Notes under the pieces: generated by a model
The model's database searches: none
Seen by the model: the letters and a program-made list of their open reading frames with translations, nothing else
Told to the model about the DNA's origin: nothing
Source: Salibaculum sp035270045
GTDB taxonomy: Bacteria; Pseudomonadota; Alphaproteobacteria; Rhodobacterales; Rhodobacteraceae
Reading direction: 5' to 3'
Length of the DNA: 64,000 bases
NCBI RefSeq assembly: GCF_035270045.1
Contig: NZ_DATFIP010000055.1
Span: forward strand, 97,100 to 161,099
In this document: one piece after another, positions 38,265-48,038 of the stretch
Numbering within the stretch: position 1 is the first letter of the stretch
Layout: each line of letters opens with the position of its first letter
Program-made: the position numbers and the translations under genes

Positions 38265-41200
38265 TGCGGTTTACCCGACTCTCCCTCTGCTTCGTGCCCC
38301 TCTGCATTGCATTGGTCACTCCGGCACCGGCCCAACAGGCCGAGGACGACCGCGGCTTCCTGACCGGCCTGATCGAGGATGCGACCTCCGGCCTGGGCCG
38401 AGAGGTTCGGCTGGAAGGCTTCGAAGGCGCGTTGTCCTCGCGTGCAACGGTCGCGGCGATCACAATCGCCGACGATACCGGTGTCTGGCTGCGGCTGGAG
38501 GACGCCAGCCTGCAATGGAACCGCGCGGCCCTGCTGTCGGGCGAGATTCGGATCGAGGAACTGGCCGCCGACCGGATCATCCTGAACCGGGTACCGGAAC
38601 CCGCAGGCGGCCCCGAGGTGCCTAGCGCGCAGGCCACCCCCTTTGCTTTGCCCGACCTGCCCGTCTCGGTCGAGATCGGAGAGATCCGCGCGGAGCGGAT
38701 CGAGATCGCCGAACCCTTCCTCGGCGAGCCCGTCTCTGCGCGGCTGGCAGGGGCGCTGTCGCTGGTCGGTGGGTTGGCCGATGCCGAGCTTACGCTGGAA
38801 CGGGTGGACGCCAAGACCGGGCGCTTCGCCCTAGACGCCCGCTATGACGAGGCCGCCGGCCAACTCGCGCTGTCCCTTGTGGCCGAAGAGGGACAGGACG
38901 GCATCGCAGCGCGAATGCTGGGCCTGCCCGGCCGCCCGGCCCTGCGGCTGGAGGTTGCAGGCGACGCGCCGATCACCGCCTTCGATGCAGAGCTTGCCCT
39001 CGCGACCGACGGGGCCGAGCGGGTCACCGGGCGGTTCCAGCTGGGCCGCGAGGGCGACGCGGCCGAGGCGGGGGACGAAACCTGGTTCAACCTGGCCCTG
39101 ACCGGCGACCTGCGGCCGCTGTTGCAAAAGGACTACCACCCCTTCTTCGGGCCCTCGTCCAGTATGCTGGTCTCGGGGGTCCGCGAGGCCGAAGGGGCAC
39201 TGGACCTGACGTCATTGTCCATCGAGGCCGAACAACTGAGGCTGGGCGGATCGGCACGGATCGGGGCGCAGGGCTGGCCCGAGGCCTTCGATTTGACAGG
39301 CCGCATGGCGGCGGCGGATGGCCAGCCGGTCCGCCTGCCCGTCTCGGGGCCCCGCACCGAGGTCGCAGAGGCCAGCGTCGACCTTCGCTACGACGCGGCG
39401 GCGGGCGAGCGCTGGACGGGCCGGTTCAGCGCACGGGCGCTTGAGAACCCGGACGTTTCCGTAAACCGTCTGACCCTGCGCGGGGCGGGCACCATCACCG
39501 AGGGCGCGGGCGCGGACCGCGGGCGCTTTACCGCCGACCTGGACTATTCCGCCGCGGGCATCGCACCGGCCGACCCCGCCCAGGCGCGGGCGCTCGGATC
39601 CGACATCCGGGGCAACCTGCGCTTTGCCCGGCTGGAAGGCGAACCTTTCGTGGTGCAGGCCCTGACCCTGCAGGGGGCAGGGTTGTCGGCACGGGCCAAT
39701 GCCATCGTCAGTGGCCCCGAGACCCGGTTTCGCACCCATACCAACGCCCGGATCGAGGCGCAGGATTTCGGCCGATTCTCGGGGCTCGTGGGCCGTCCGC
39801 TGCGCGGGGACGGGCAGATTGTGCTTTCGGGGTCCCTGCAGCCCTTCGATGGCATCTTCGACGTCGACCTGAGCGCCGGAACCCGCGATCTGGGCCTGGG
39901 CATCGCCCAACTCGACCCGCTCCTGACCGGCGCGACGCGCCTGACACTGACCGGCGCGCGCGACGAGAGCGGCACCCGGCTTGAAAACCTGACCCTGCGG
40001 GGCGACCACCTGAGCGCCGACGCCCGCGCCGAGATCACCCCCGAGGCCGCCACGGGCACGGTCGAGGCCCGCATCACGGACCTCGGCCGGATCGACCCCG
40101 ACCTGTCCGGTCCGGGCCGTCTCGATGCCCGCCTGCGCACCGACAGCGGCGGGGTTATCACCGCCGATACGGTCCTGACCGCATCCGACACCAGGCTGAA
40201 CGCCGAGGTCACGGCCACACCCGAGGGCGAGGACTATGCCTTGGCTGGCCGGGCCGTGCTGGACGCCCGCGACCTGTCACGGTTCTCGGGCCTGACGGGC
40301 CTGCGGCTGGGCGGAGCGGTGACCGTCGAGGCCCGCGGCAGCTACGAGACCGGAACCGGCGCGGCGCAGGCCGGGCTGACGGCCACCACGCAGGACCTGC
40401 GCGCCGGGCCGGCGGGGATCGACCCCTTGCTGCGCGGTGCGGGCGAGGTACGGGCCGAATTCGACCAGAGGCCAAGCGGGCGCATCGCCCTGAGCGGGCT
40501 GCGCGCAAGCCTTCCAAATATCAGTGCTCAAGGCAACGTGGACATCGGCGATGACGGGCTGGCCCGCGCCAACTTGGACATCCGGCTTGCAGATGTGGGC
40601 CTCCTGGCACCGGATTTCTCCGGACCGGCCACGGCGCGGATCGAGGCCAGGCAGGACGCCCGCGGCTGGCAGGTGTCGGGCAGCGGCACCGGCCCCGCAG
40701 ACACGACCGGTCAGGCTGCCGGCCGGGTGGGCAACGACGGGCAACTCGCGCTGGACCTGGCCGGGCAAGCCCCGCTGGGCCTGGCCAATGCCTTCATCGC
40801 ACCACGCCAGATCAGCGGGCTGGCCCGCTATGACCTGTCGGTGAACGGGCCGGCGCGCCCGGGCTCGCTTTCGGGCGAGGTCACGCTGTCGGACGGACGC
40901 CTGACGGCCCCGAACCTCGGCCAAGCGATCGAGGCGATCTCGGGCCGGATCGGCCTCGGCGGCGCGCAGGCGCGGCTGGACATCGCGGGCGACCTGGCCG
41001 CGGGGGGGCAAGTCGAAGCCAGCGGCAGCATCGGGCTGTTGGCGCCCAATACCGCCGACCTGGCCATCGATCTGCAACGCGCCCGGCTGCGCGACCCTGC
41101 CCTGTACGAAACCCGGGCGGATGGCACCATCCGCGTTGACGGGCCGCTGACCGGGGGCGCGCGCATCAGCGGCGCGATCGACATCGGCCGGACCGAGATC

Positions 41201-42046
41201 CGGGTGCCTTCGAGCCCCGTTTCGACCCTCGGCGACCTGCCGCGCGTCACCCACGTCGCCCCCGGTGCCGCGGTGCTGCGGACGTTGGACCGGGCCGGCT
41301 TGGGCGCAAGCCCCGAAACCGGGAACCAGAACGAGTCTACCGCCCGCCCCTACCCTCTGGACCTGCAGATCGATGCCCCGGCGCGTATCTTCGTGCGCGG
41401 CCGCGGGCTGGATGCGGAACTGGGCGGGTCGCTCCGGCTGACCGGCACCAGTGCCGCCGTCGTGCCCATCGGGCGTTTCGACCTGCTGCGCGGGCGCCTC
41501 GATATCCTTGGTCAGCGTTTCGACCTGACCGAGGGGTATGCCCAGTTGCAGGGGGATTTCGCCCCCTACCTGCGCCTTGTCGCCCGGACCGAGGCCCGCT
41601 CGGGCACCGATGTGTCGATCATCATCGAGGGGCCCGCGGACAACCCGGAGGTGCGCTTCGAGAGTAGCCCCGAGTTGCCTCAGGACGAGGTTTTGGCCCA
41701 ATTGCTCTTCGGGCGGGACTTGTCGTCGATCAGCCCGTTGCAGGCGGTGCAACTGGCCTCGGCCGTGGCCACGCTATCGGGGCGCGGCGGGGGCGGCGCT
41801 CTGGAGGGGCTGCGCGAAGGGCTGGACCTGGACGATTTCGACGTCACCACCGACGAGGACGGCAACGCCGCCGTGCGCGCCGGAAAGTATATCTCGGAGA
41901 ACGTCTACACCGATATCACCGTCGGTGCCGATGGCACCTCCGAGATCAACCTGAACCTGGATGTCACCGACGATGTCACCGCGCGCGGCAGCTTCGGGTC
42001 CGAGGGCGAGTCGAGCCTCGGTGTCTTCTACGAACGGGATTACTGA
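38264..42046 (+). CDS. tamB: Translocation and assembly module protein TamB
   Basis: A very long AsmA-like periplasm-spanning protein of 1260 residues, anchored in the inner membrane by the N-terminal helix (about 6-25) and reaching TamA in the outer membrane. Most of the length is repetitive beta-strand sequence, consistent with a beta-taco groove. The DUF490 (TamB) C-terminal domain is clear: LRGRLDILGQRFDLTEGYAQL, EGPADNPEVRFESSPELPQDEVL and LLFGRDLSSISPLQAVQLA, ending GSFGSEGESSLGVFYERDY. It starts on the last base of tamA. Confidence 0.95.
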   Translation: MRFTRLSLCFVPLCIALVTPAPAQQAEDDRGFLTGLIEDATSGLGREVRLEGFEGALSSRATVAAITIADDTGVWLRLEDASLQWNRAALLSGEIRIEELAADRIILNRVPEPAGGPEVPSAQATPFALPDLPVSVEIGEIRAERIEIAEPFLGEPVSARLAGALSLVGGLADAELTLERVDAKTGRFALDARYDEAAGQLALSLVAEEGQDGIAARMLGLPGRPALRLEVAGDAPITAFDAELALATDGAERVTGRFQLGREGDAAEAGDETWFNLALTGDLRPLLQKDYHPFFGPSSSMLVSGVREAEGALDLTSLSIEAEQLRLGGSARIGAQGWPEAFDLTGRMAAADGQPVRLPVSGPRTEVAEASVDLRYDAAAGERWTGRFSARALENPDVSVNRLTLRGAGTITEGAGADRGRFTADLDYSAAGIAPADPAQARALGSDIRGNLRFARLEGEPFVVQALTLQGAGLSARANAIVSGPETRFRTHTNARIEAQDFGRFSGLVGRPLRGDGQIVLSGSLQPFDGIFDVDLSAGTRDLGLGIAQLDPLLTGATRLTLTGARDESGTRLENLTLRGDHLSADARAEITPEAATGTVEARITDLGRIDPDLSGPGRLDARLRTDSGGVITADTVLTASDTRLNAEVTATPEGEDYALAGRAVLDARDLSRFSGLTGLRLGGAVTVEARGSYETGTGAAQAGLTATTQDLRAGPAGIDPLLRGAGEVRAEFDQRPSGRIALSGLRASLPNISAQGNVDIGDDGLARANLDIRLADVGLLAPDFSGPATARIEARQDARGWQVSGSGTGPADTTGQAAGRVGNDGQLALDLAGQAPLGLANAFIAPRQISGLARYDLSVNGPARPGSLSGEVTLSDGRLTAPNLGQAIEAISGRIGLGGAQARLDIAGDLAAGGQVEASGSIGLLAPNTADLAIDLQRARLRDPALYETRADGTIRVDGPLTGGARISGAIDIGRTEIRVPSSPVSTLGDLPRVTHVAPGAAVLRTLDRAGLGASPETGNQNESTARPYPLDLQIDAPARIFVRGRGLDAELGGSLRLTGTSAAVVPIGRFDLLRGRLDILGQRFDLTEGYAQLQGDFAPYLRLVARTEARSGTDVSIIIEGPADNPEVRFESSPELPQDEVLAQLLFGRDLSSISPLQAVQLASAVATLSGRGGGGALEGLREGLDLDDFDVTTDEDGNAAVRAGKYISENVYTDITVGADGTSEINLNLDVTDDVTARGSFGSEGESSLGVFYERDY

Positions 42047-42234
42047 AGCGGGCCGCATTCATTCTCATTCGCGCGAACCGCTCCAACCTATTGATTTTCC
42101 ATGGTGCGCACCCGGCAAGCAGGAAAACGGCGCCCGGTTTTTCGCAGCTTGTTCCAGGCGCGGCGGCCCATCGACAGGCCGGGCGGGCATTTGGCCCGGG
42201 ATGACCGACCAGCCGGCCCGCCGCCCGATGCATT

Positions 42235-43242
42235 CTAGGCCTCTGCCAGCACCTTCTCGGCCTCCTGGAAGGGGCAGGCCACCAGCCGGTCGGGCTCTGC
42301 CGCCTCCATCGCCGGACGCGCCCGGGCGCAGCTGGGCTGTGCCTTGGGGCAGCGGGTGCGGAAGACACACCCCGACGGCGGGCTGAGCGGGCTGGGCAAA
42401 TCACCCTCCAGAACGGGTCTTTCGCGGGCGGCCTCCAGCACCGGGTCGGGGATCGGCACCGAGGAAATCAGCGCTTGCGTGTAGGGATGGCGCGGCATCG
42501 CGGTGACGGCCCTGGCCGGGCCGACCTCCATCGGGCAGCCCAGGTACATGACCATGATCCGGTCCGAGATGTGTTTCACAACGCTCAGGTCATGGGCGAT
42601 GAAGATCATCGAAAGTCCCATTTCCGCCTGCAGGTCCTTGAGCAGGTTGACCACCTGTGCCTGCACCGAGACATCCAGCGCCGAGACCGGCTCATCACAG
42701 ACCAGAAGCTTGGGCTTGAGGATAAGCGCTCGCGCGATCCCGATCCGCTGGCACTGTCCGCCCGAAAACTCGTGCGGGTAGCGATTTATCAGGTTGGGAA
42801 GCAGCCCGACCTTGTCCATGATCGCCGCGACCCGGGCCTTGACCTCCTTGCGGGGGGTGTCGGGTTCGTGCGTGATCAGGGGTTCGGCGATGATGTCGCC
42901 AACAGTCATGCGCGGGTTCAACGCCGCCAGCGGGTCCTGGAACACCATCTGCACGTCGCGGCGATGGCGGCGGGTTTCCTGTGGCGTCATCTGCGCGAGG
43001 TCACGGCCCTCGTAGATGATCTGGCCACCGGAATGGGGGATCGTGCCGATCACGGCACGGGCCAGCGTTGACTTGCCCGACCCGCTTTCACCCACGAGGC
43101 CCAGTGTTTCGCCGGGCATCAGGTCCACCGAAAGCTTGCTGACCGCGTGAAGCTTCAACGAAGGCGTCCAGGGCCAGGCCCCCTTCGGACGCACATCGAA
43201 GGTCACGGATACATCACGGATGGACAGGATCGGATCAGCCAT
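42235..43242 (-). CDS. Peptide ABC transporter ATP-binding protein (OppF/DppF type)
   Basis: The second ATPase of a peptide importer, 335 residues. Walker A is GESGSGKSTL (about 52-61), the ABC signature FSGGQCQRIGIARAL, and Walker B LLVCDEPVSALD. The C-terminal oligopeptide extension with conserved Cys (CVFRTRCPKAQPSC), which may bind an iron-sulfur cluster in relatives, is present. It overlaps the preceding ATPase gene by 8 bases. It is the last of five genes: binding protein, two permeases, two ATPases. Confidence 0.94.
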   Translation of the reverse strand: MADPILSIRDVSVTFDVRPKGAWPWTPSLKLHAVSKLSVDLMPGETLGLVGESGSGKSTLARAVIGTIPHSGGQIIYEGRDLAQMTPQETRRHRRDVQMVFQDPLAALNPRMTVGDIIAEPLITHEPDTPRKEVKARVAAIMDKVGLLPNLINRYPHEFSGGQCQRIGIARALILKPKLLVCDEPVSALDVSVQAQVVNLLKDLQAEMGLSMIFIAHDLSVVKHISDRIMVMYLGCPMEVGPARAVTAMPRHPYTQALISSVPIPDPVLEAARERPVLEGDLPSPLSPPSGCVFRTRCPKAQPSCARARPAMEAAEPDRLVACPFQEAEKVLAEA

Positions 43243-44221
43243 TCTGCAACTCCTGCTTCATTTCCGCGGGGCTGGCGTGGCAGGCGCGGGTGCGATCGTC
43301 GCCCAGGGGTTCGATCGAAAGCTTGCGCGTGGAGCAGTACTCCCGGGCGATCTCGCAACGCGGCGAAAACGGGCAGCCCCGTGGCAGGTTCGACATGTCG
43401 GGCGGCTCGCCCGCGATGGTCTGCAGGCTGTCGGTATCCCGATCAAGACGCGGCACCGCCTTGAGCAACCCGGTCGTATAGGGGTGCGACGGATCGGCAA
43501 AGATCGAGCCCGTCGGGCCCTCTTCCATGATCTGGCCACCATAAAGCACCAATGTCCGGTCGCAGAAATCCGCGACGATACCGAGGTCATGGGTAATGAG
43601 GACCACGGCGGTGTTGAACTCCTCGCGGATCTCGGCCAGCAGTTTCATGATCTGGGCCTGGACGGTCACGTCCAGCGCCGTGGTCGGCTCGTCCGCGATC
43701 AGAAGGCGCGGGCGGCACAGCAGCGCCATGGCGATCATGATCCGCTGGCGCATCCCGCCGGAAAACTCGTGCGGATACATGCTGATCCGGGCCCGGGCAT
43801 CGGGTATGCGCACCGCGTCCAGCATCTGCACGGCTTGGGTGATGGCGTCCTTCTTCGACAGACCCTTGTGCAGTTGCAGCACCTCGGCCATCTGGTCGCT
43901 GACCCGGATGTAAGGATTGAGCGAGGTCATCGGATCCTGGAAGATCATGCCGATCTGGTTGGACCGCACCTTGTTGAGCTGCCGCCGAGAGAGCGACAAA
44001 AGGTCTGTCCCGTCAAAGGAGACCCGGCCCGTGGCTCCGCCGTTCCTGGCCAGCAGACCCATGATCGCAAAGGCCGTCTGAGACTTGCCCGATCCGCTTT
44101 CGCCAACGATGGCGAGGCTCTCCTTCTCGGCCACGCTGAAATCCAGCCCGTTGACCGCATTCACCGGGCCATCGTTGGTCTGAAAGGTTACGGTAAGGTC
44201 GGAAACATCGAGAAGCGCCAT
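43235..44221 (-). CDS. Peptide ABC transporter ATP-binding protein (OppD/DppD type)
   Basis: The first ATPase of the importer, 328 residues from the ATG at 44221. Walker A is GESGSGKSQTAFAI, the signature FSGGMRQRIMIAMAL, Walker B LLIADEPTTALDVTVQ, and the C-terminal Cys region GCPFSPRCEIAREYC. AGGA lies about 11 bases upstream. The frame is open further upstream but overlaps the permease gene. The start is 4 bases after the permease stop. Confidence 0.94.
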   Translation of the reverse strand: MALLDVSDLTVTFQTNDGPVNAVNGLDFSVAEKESLAIVGESGSGKSQTAFAIMGLLARNGGATGRVSFDGTDLLSLSRRQLNKVRSNQIGMIFQDPMTSLNPYIRVSDQMAEVLQLHKGLSKKDAITQAVQMLDAVRIPDARARISMYPHEFSGGMRQRIMIAMALLCRPRLLIADEPTTALDVTVQAQIMKLLAEIREEFNTAVVLITHDLGIVADFCDRTLVLYGGQIMEEGPTGSIFADPSHPYTTGLLKAVPRLDRDTDSLQTIAGEPPDMSNLPRGCPFSPRCEIAREYCSTRKLSIEPLGDDRTRACHASPAEMKQELQNG

Positions 44222-44225
44222 GTGG

Positions 44226-45152
44226 TCAGCGGTCCTTGGGGTCGAGCGCATCGCGCAGGCCGTCGCCCACGAAGAAGAACGCAAAGAGCGTGATCAGGAA
44301 GAAGAAGAGCGGGTAGAACAGCATCCAGAGCGTGCCGTTGTTCATCTGCTTGGTGCCGAGACTCATGAGCGCGCCGAGCGAGGTGTTGGGTTCCTGCACC
44401 CCGAGCCCCAAGTAGGAGATGAAGCTCTCGAAGATGATCATCTGCGGCACCAGCAGCGTGGCATAGACGATGACGATTCCCAGCAGGTTGGGCACCACGT
44501 GGCGCAGGATGATCTTCAGCGGCTTCACGCCGGTGGCCACGGCGGCCTCGACGAATTCCTTGTTCTTGATGGTAAGGGTCTGACCTCGGGCGATCCGTGC
44601 CATGTCCAGCCAGGAAATCAGCCCGATCCCGATGAATAGCATCAGGATCGACCGGCCGAAGATCACCAGCATCAGGATGAGCACGAACATGAAGGGGATC
44701 GACATCAGCACGTCGACCGTGCGCATCATGATATTGTCGACCCGGCCACCGATGTAGCCCGCCGTGGCACCATAAAGCGTTCCGACCAGCACCGCGACCA
44801 GCGCGCCGACGATCCCCACCAGCAACGAGATCCGCGTGCCCTGTACCGTTCGCGCGTAAAGGTCGCGCCCGTCGATATCGACGCCGAAGTAATGCCCCGT
44901 CTCGATCGAGGGACTGCCTTGATAGGCATTCGCCCCCATTAGCGAGAAGTCAACGAAATCACGTTCATACTGGGCGATCAGCCCTCCGAAGGCGGCGAAG
45001 AGACAGATCAGGATCAGCACCACCAGCCCGATCAAGGCGGCTTTGTTGCGCAGGAAACGTGCCCGTGCGTCGGCCCAGAGCGACCTTCCCCTGACCTCGG
45101 CCAAGGCGCCGACCTCCTGCAGCATCTTGGCGTCGGGTTCTGCGAGTTTCAT
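44226..45152 (-). CDS. Peptide ABC transporter permease (OppC/DppC type)
   Basis: A 308-residue inner-membrane permease with about six helices and the inner-membrane-component EAA-like loop (KNKEFVEAAVATGVKPLKIILRH), which contacts the ATPases. The cytoplasmic N-terminus (RGRSLWADARARFLRNKAAL) is the OppC N-terminal domain. It lies 15 bases behind the OppB-type permease. Confidence 0.93.
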   Translation of the reverse strand: MKLAEPDAKMLQEVGALAEVRGRSLWADARARFLRNKAALIGLVVLILICLFAAFGGLIAQYERDFVDFSLMGANAYQGSPSIETGHYFGVDIDGRDLYARTVQGTRISLLVGIVGALVAVLVGTLYGATAGYIGGRVDNIMMRTVDVLMSIPFMFVLILMLVIFGRSILMLFIGIGLISWLDMARIARGQTLTIKNKEFVEAAVATGVKPLKIILRHVVPNLLGIVIVYATLLVPQMIIFESFISYLGLGVQEPNTSLGALMSLGTKQMNNGTLWMLFYPLFFFLITLFAFFFVGDGLRDALDPKDR

Positions 45153-45167
45153 GGCGCTGCCCCCTTC

Positions 45168-46091
45168 TCAGTAGCGGATCTTCGGGTCGATCCAGGCGTA
45201 GAGGATATCGACGATCAGGTTGAAAGAGATGGTCAGAACACCCACCAGCAGCGTGATCCCCATGATCACGGCATAATCACGGTTGAAAGCCGAATTGACG
45301 AAGAACTGCCCGATGCCCCCGGTCGAGAAGATGATATCGACCACGACCGAGCCGGTGATCATCCCCACCATGGCCGGGCCGAGATATGACAACACCGGAA
45401 GCAGCGCCGGCTTCAGGGCATGGCGCAGGACCACGCGCCGCATCGGCAGGCCCTTGGCCTGGGCAGTCCGGATGAAATTGGAATTGAGCACTTCCAGCAT
45501 GGACGACCGCGTGATCCGAGCGATCGAGGCCATGTAGGAGGTCGACAGCGCGATCACCGGCATGATGACGTATTCCCATTGCCCGCCGTTCCAGCCGCCA
45601 CCGGGCAGCCAGCCCAGCCACAGCGTGAAGATCAGCACCAGGATCGGCGCCATGACGAAGTTGGGCAATGCCTGCGCCCCGATGGTGATGCCCACGGCCA
45701 GGTAATCCAGAACGGAATTCTGGCGCACTGCCGCGGACACGCCCAGCGACACGCCCACCACCATGGCCACGATCGCGGACCACAGCCCGTAGGTCAGTGT
45801 CACCGGGAAGCCCTGCGCGATGACGTCGTTCACGGTCCGGTCTGTATACTGGAAGGACGGGCCGAAATCGAATTGTGTCACAACGCCCCAGACATAGGAC
45901 ACCATCTGCCGCCACATGGGCTGGTCCAGGCCGTACTTGGCCTCCAGATTGGCCATGACCTCGGCCGGCAAGGGGCGTTCGGAATTGAAGGGCCCGCCGG
46001 GAGCAGAATACATCAGCAGAAAGCTGATCACGACCAGGATCAGAATCGTTGGAATGGCGATTGCGAGGCGCCGGACAATATAGGCAAACAT
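45168..46091 (-). CDS. Peptide ABC transporter permease (OppB/DppB type)
   Basis: A 307-residue permease with six helices and the N-terminal block MFAYIVRRLAIAIPTILILV. The EAA loop is visible (SNFIRTAQAKGLPMRRVVLRH). AGGA lies 8 bases before the ATG at 46091, which settles the start against a longer open frame. It follows the binding-protein gene by 77 bases. Confidence 0.94.
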   Translation of the reverse strand: MFAYIVRRLAIAIPTILILVVISFLLMYSAPGGPFNSERPLPAEVMANLEAKYGLDQPMWRQMVSYVWGVVTQFDFGPSFQYTDRTVNDVIAQGFPVTLTYGLWSAIVAMVVGVSLGVSAAVRQNSVLDYLAVGITIGAQALPNFVMAPILVLIFTLWLGWLPGGGWNGGQWEYVIMPVIALSTSYMASIARITRSSMLEVLNSNFIRTAQAKGLPMRRVVLRHALKPALLPVLSYLGPAMVGMITGSVVVDIIFSTGGIGQFFVNSAFNRDYAVIMGITLLVGVLTISFNLIVDILYAWIDPKIRY

Positions 46092-46168
46092 GGCGGATGT
46101 CCTGAAAGGCGGTGACCCGCCCCCCCCCGGACAAGGGGCGCGGGCCGGTTTCGTATGAGCGGGCAATA

Positions 46169-47812
46169 TTATTCGTCAGCGACGAAATACAGGTCCTTGG
46201 AATACCAGTTCTGCTGGACGTTCTCCACGGGCCAGGACGGGATCAGGTTCTCGTCCATCATGTAGACGCCGGCATAGTGGTAGACCGGGATCACCGGCAT
46301 TTCCTCGGCGATGATCTGTTCCACCTGCGTGTAGTTGGCGCCGGGGTCCTCGGCCGTCTTGGCATCGGCCAGCAGCTGGTCGACCTCGGCGTTGGAATAC
46401 TTGGCGTCGTTGTAGCCCGAATTGGTCTGCAACAGGTCGAGGAAGGTCGACGCCTCGTTGTAGTCACCACACCAGGCGCCACGGGCCAGTTCGAAGTCAC
46501 CGTTGTTGCGTGCTTCCAGGAAGGTCTGCCATTCCATGTTGGCCAGCGTGGTTTCGACACCCAGTGTCTGGTTCCACATCTGGCTCATGGCGACGGCCAC
46601 GGACCGATGGGCATCCGAGGTGTTGTAGACCATTTCGAAGGACAGCGGATTGTCCGCGCCATAGCCGGCCTCGGCCAGCAGATCTTGTGCCTTGGCGTTG
46701 CGCTCTTGCTGGGTCATCCCCGCCATCTCCACGCCCGGCACCTCGAAATTCGCGGTCGCGGCGGGGGTGAAGGTGTAGGCCGGGCTCTGACCGCCGGCGA
46801 GAACGTTCTCAACGATCACGTTGCGATCCACGGCGAGGGCGAGGGCTTGGCGGACACGCTGGTCCTTGAAAGCCTCGGGGCCGTCCTCGCGCAGGTTGAA
46901 GGTATAGTAGTAGTTGCACAGCCGCGGGAAGCTGATCGCCTCGTCGGGATGCTCTTCCTTGAGGCGCGGGAACTGCCCGGCAGGCACCTCGGTGCGGTCA
47001 AGCTCGCCGGCCAGGAACCGGGTCAGGGCCTGGTTCTCGTCGTTGATGACCAAGGCGGTCACGCGCTCCACGATGGTGTTCTCGGCATCCCAGTACATGT
47101 CGTTCTTGACGCGCACCGAGCGTTCCTGCGGTACATGCTCTTCCAGAACATAGGCACCGTTGGACACGATGTTCTCGGGGCGGGTCCAACGGTCGCCATG
47201 TTCCTCGACCACCGATTGCGGCACCGGGAAGGTGGTCGCATGGGTCAGCATCTGCGGGAAGTAGGGCAGCGGCTCTTTCAGGCGCACTTCGAGGGTGTAG
47301 TCGTCGATCGCGGTCACGCCCAGGTCTTCGAGCGGCGCGTCGCCGGAGATGACTTCATCGACGTTTTCCAGCGACATCAGGCTCATGTACCAGGCATAGG
47401 GCGAGGCCAGTTCGGGGCTGGCCGCGCGGCGCCAGGCATAGACGAAGTCACCGGCCGTAACCGGGTCGCCATTGGACCACTCTGCGCCCTCGCGCAGGGT
47501 GAAGGTGTAGGTCATGCCGTCATCGGACACGTCGTGCGACAGGGCCACGCCCGGTTCCAGCGTGGCGCCGGTCTTGCTGTCGTTGTAAAGACCTTCGAAC
47601 AGGTCGCGCACGACCTCGGAGCCGGTCACGTCCTCGACGATGCCCGGATCGAGCGAGGAATGCTCGTCCAGAACGCGGTAGGTGAATTCCTGGGTTTCGG
47701 CCAGGGCCTCGCCGTTGGGGCCGGTCATGGCGTGGCTTTCGGCAAAGGCGACACCGGACATGGCTATCATCGCGGCCGCCGTGCTCATCAGAAGCTTGTT
47801 GTGGATTGTCAT
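46169..47812 (-). CDS. Peptide ABC transporter substrate-binding protein (OppA type)
   Basis: A periplasmic binding protein of family 5 (547 residues) with a signal peptide (LLMSTAAAMIAMSGVAFA). Family blocks include FTLREGAEWSNGDPVTAGDFVYAWRRAASP and later VRQALALAVDRNVIVENVL. The overall length and the VTGSEVVRDLFEGLYND segment fit oligopeptide rather than dipeptide or nickel binders, though the ligand cannot be fixed. It is the first gene of the importer, with a 226-base gap and a terminator of the agl run behind it. Confidence 0.93.
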   Translation of the reverse strand: MTIHNKLLMSTAAAMIAMSGVAFAESHAMTGPNGEALAETQEFTYRVLDEHSSLDPGIVEDVTGSEVVRDLFEGLYNDSKTGATLEPGVALSHDVSDDGMTYTFTLREGAEWSNGDPVTAGDFVYAWRRAASPELASPYAWYMSLMSLENVDEVISGDAPLEDLGVTAIDDYTLEVRLKEPLPYFPQMLTHATTFPVPQSVVEEHGDRWTRPENIVSNGAYVLEEHVPQERSVRVKNDMYWDAENTIVERVTALVINDENQALTRFLAGELDRTEVPAGQFPRLKEEHPDEAISFPRLCNYYYTFNLREDGPEAFKDQRVRQALALAVDRNVIVENVLAGGQSPAYTFTPAATANFEVPGVEMAGMTQQERNAKAQDLLAEAGYGADNPLSFEMVYNTSDAHRSVAVAMSQMWNQTLGVETTLANMEWQTFLEARNNGDFELARGAWCGDYNEASTFLDLLQTNSGYNDAKYSNAEVDQLLADAKTAEDPGANYTQVEQIIAEEMPVIPVYHYAGVYMMDENLIPSWPVENVQQNWYSKDLYFVADE

Positions 47813-47940
47813 GAATTTCTCCCTTCGTGCGTCGCGGGGGCATTGGCCCGCGCCGCGCGGTTGTCATGGCCCCCCGTGTTGGCCCGGGGGAATGCGCCGA
47901 GTGTTCTGGGAGTCGCGATTGAACGCAAGGGTTGAGGCCG

Positions 47941-47994
47941 ACAAAAAACAGCCGCCAAGGGCCTGACCCAGCGTAAGAAACCGGCCTGGGCGGC
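47941..47994 (-). terminator. Rho-independent terminator of the agl operon
   Basis: Read on the minus strand, GCCGCCCAGGCC (47994-47983) pairs with GGCCCTTGGCGGC (47963-47951) around a 19-base loop and is followed by TGTTTTTTGT. It lies 45 bases after the stop of the GH4 gene and ends the aglE-to-GH4 transcript before the peptide importer. Confidence 0.75.
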
Positions 47995-48038
47995 GGATCT
48001 CGGCGGATAATCGCCACCCTCCGGGCCCCTTGATGCGG

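Noticed and set aside
47813..48038. Short frames in the gap between the peptide importer and the GH4 gene
   Set aside because: They have no ribosome-binding site and cross the terminator hairpin.
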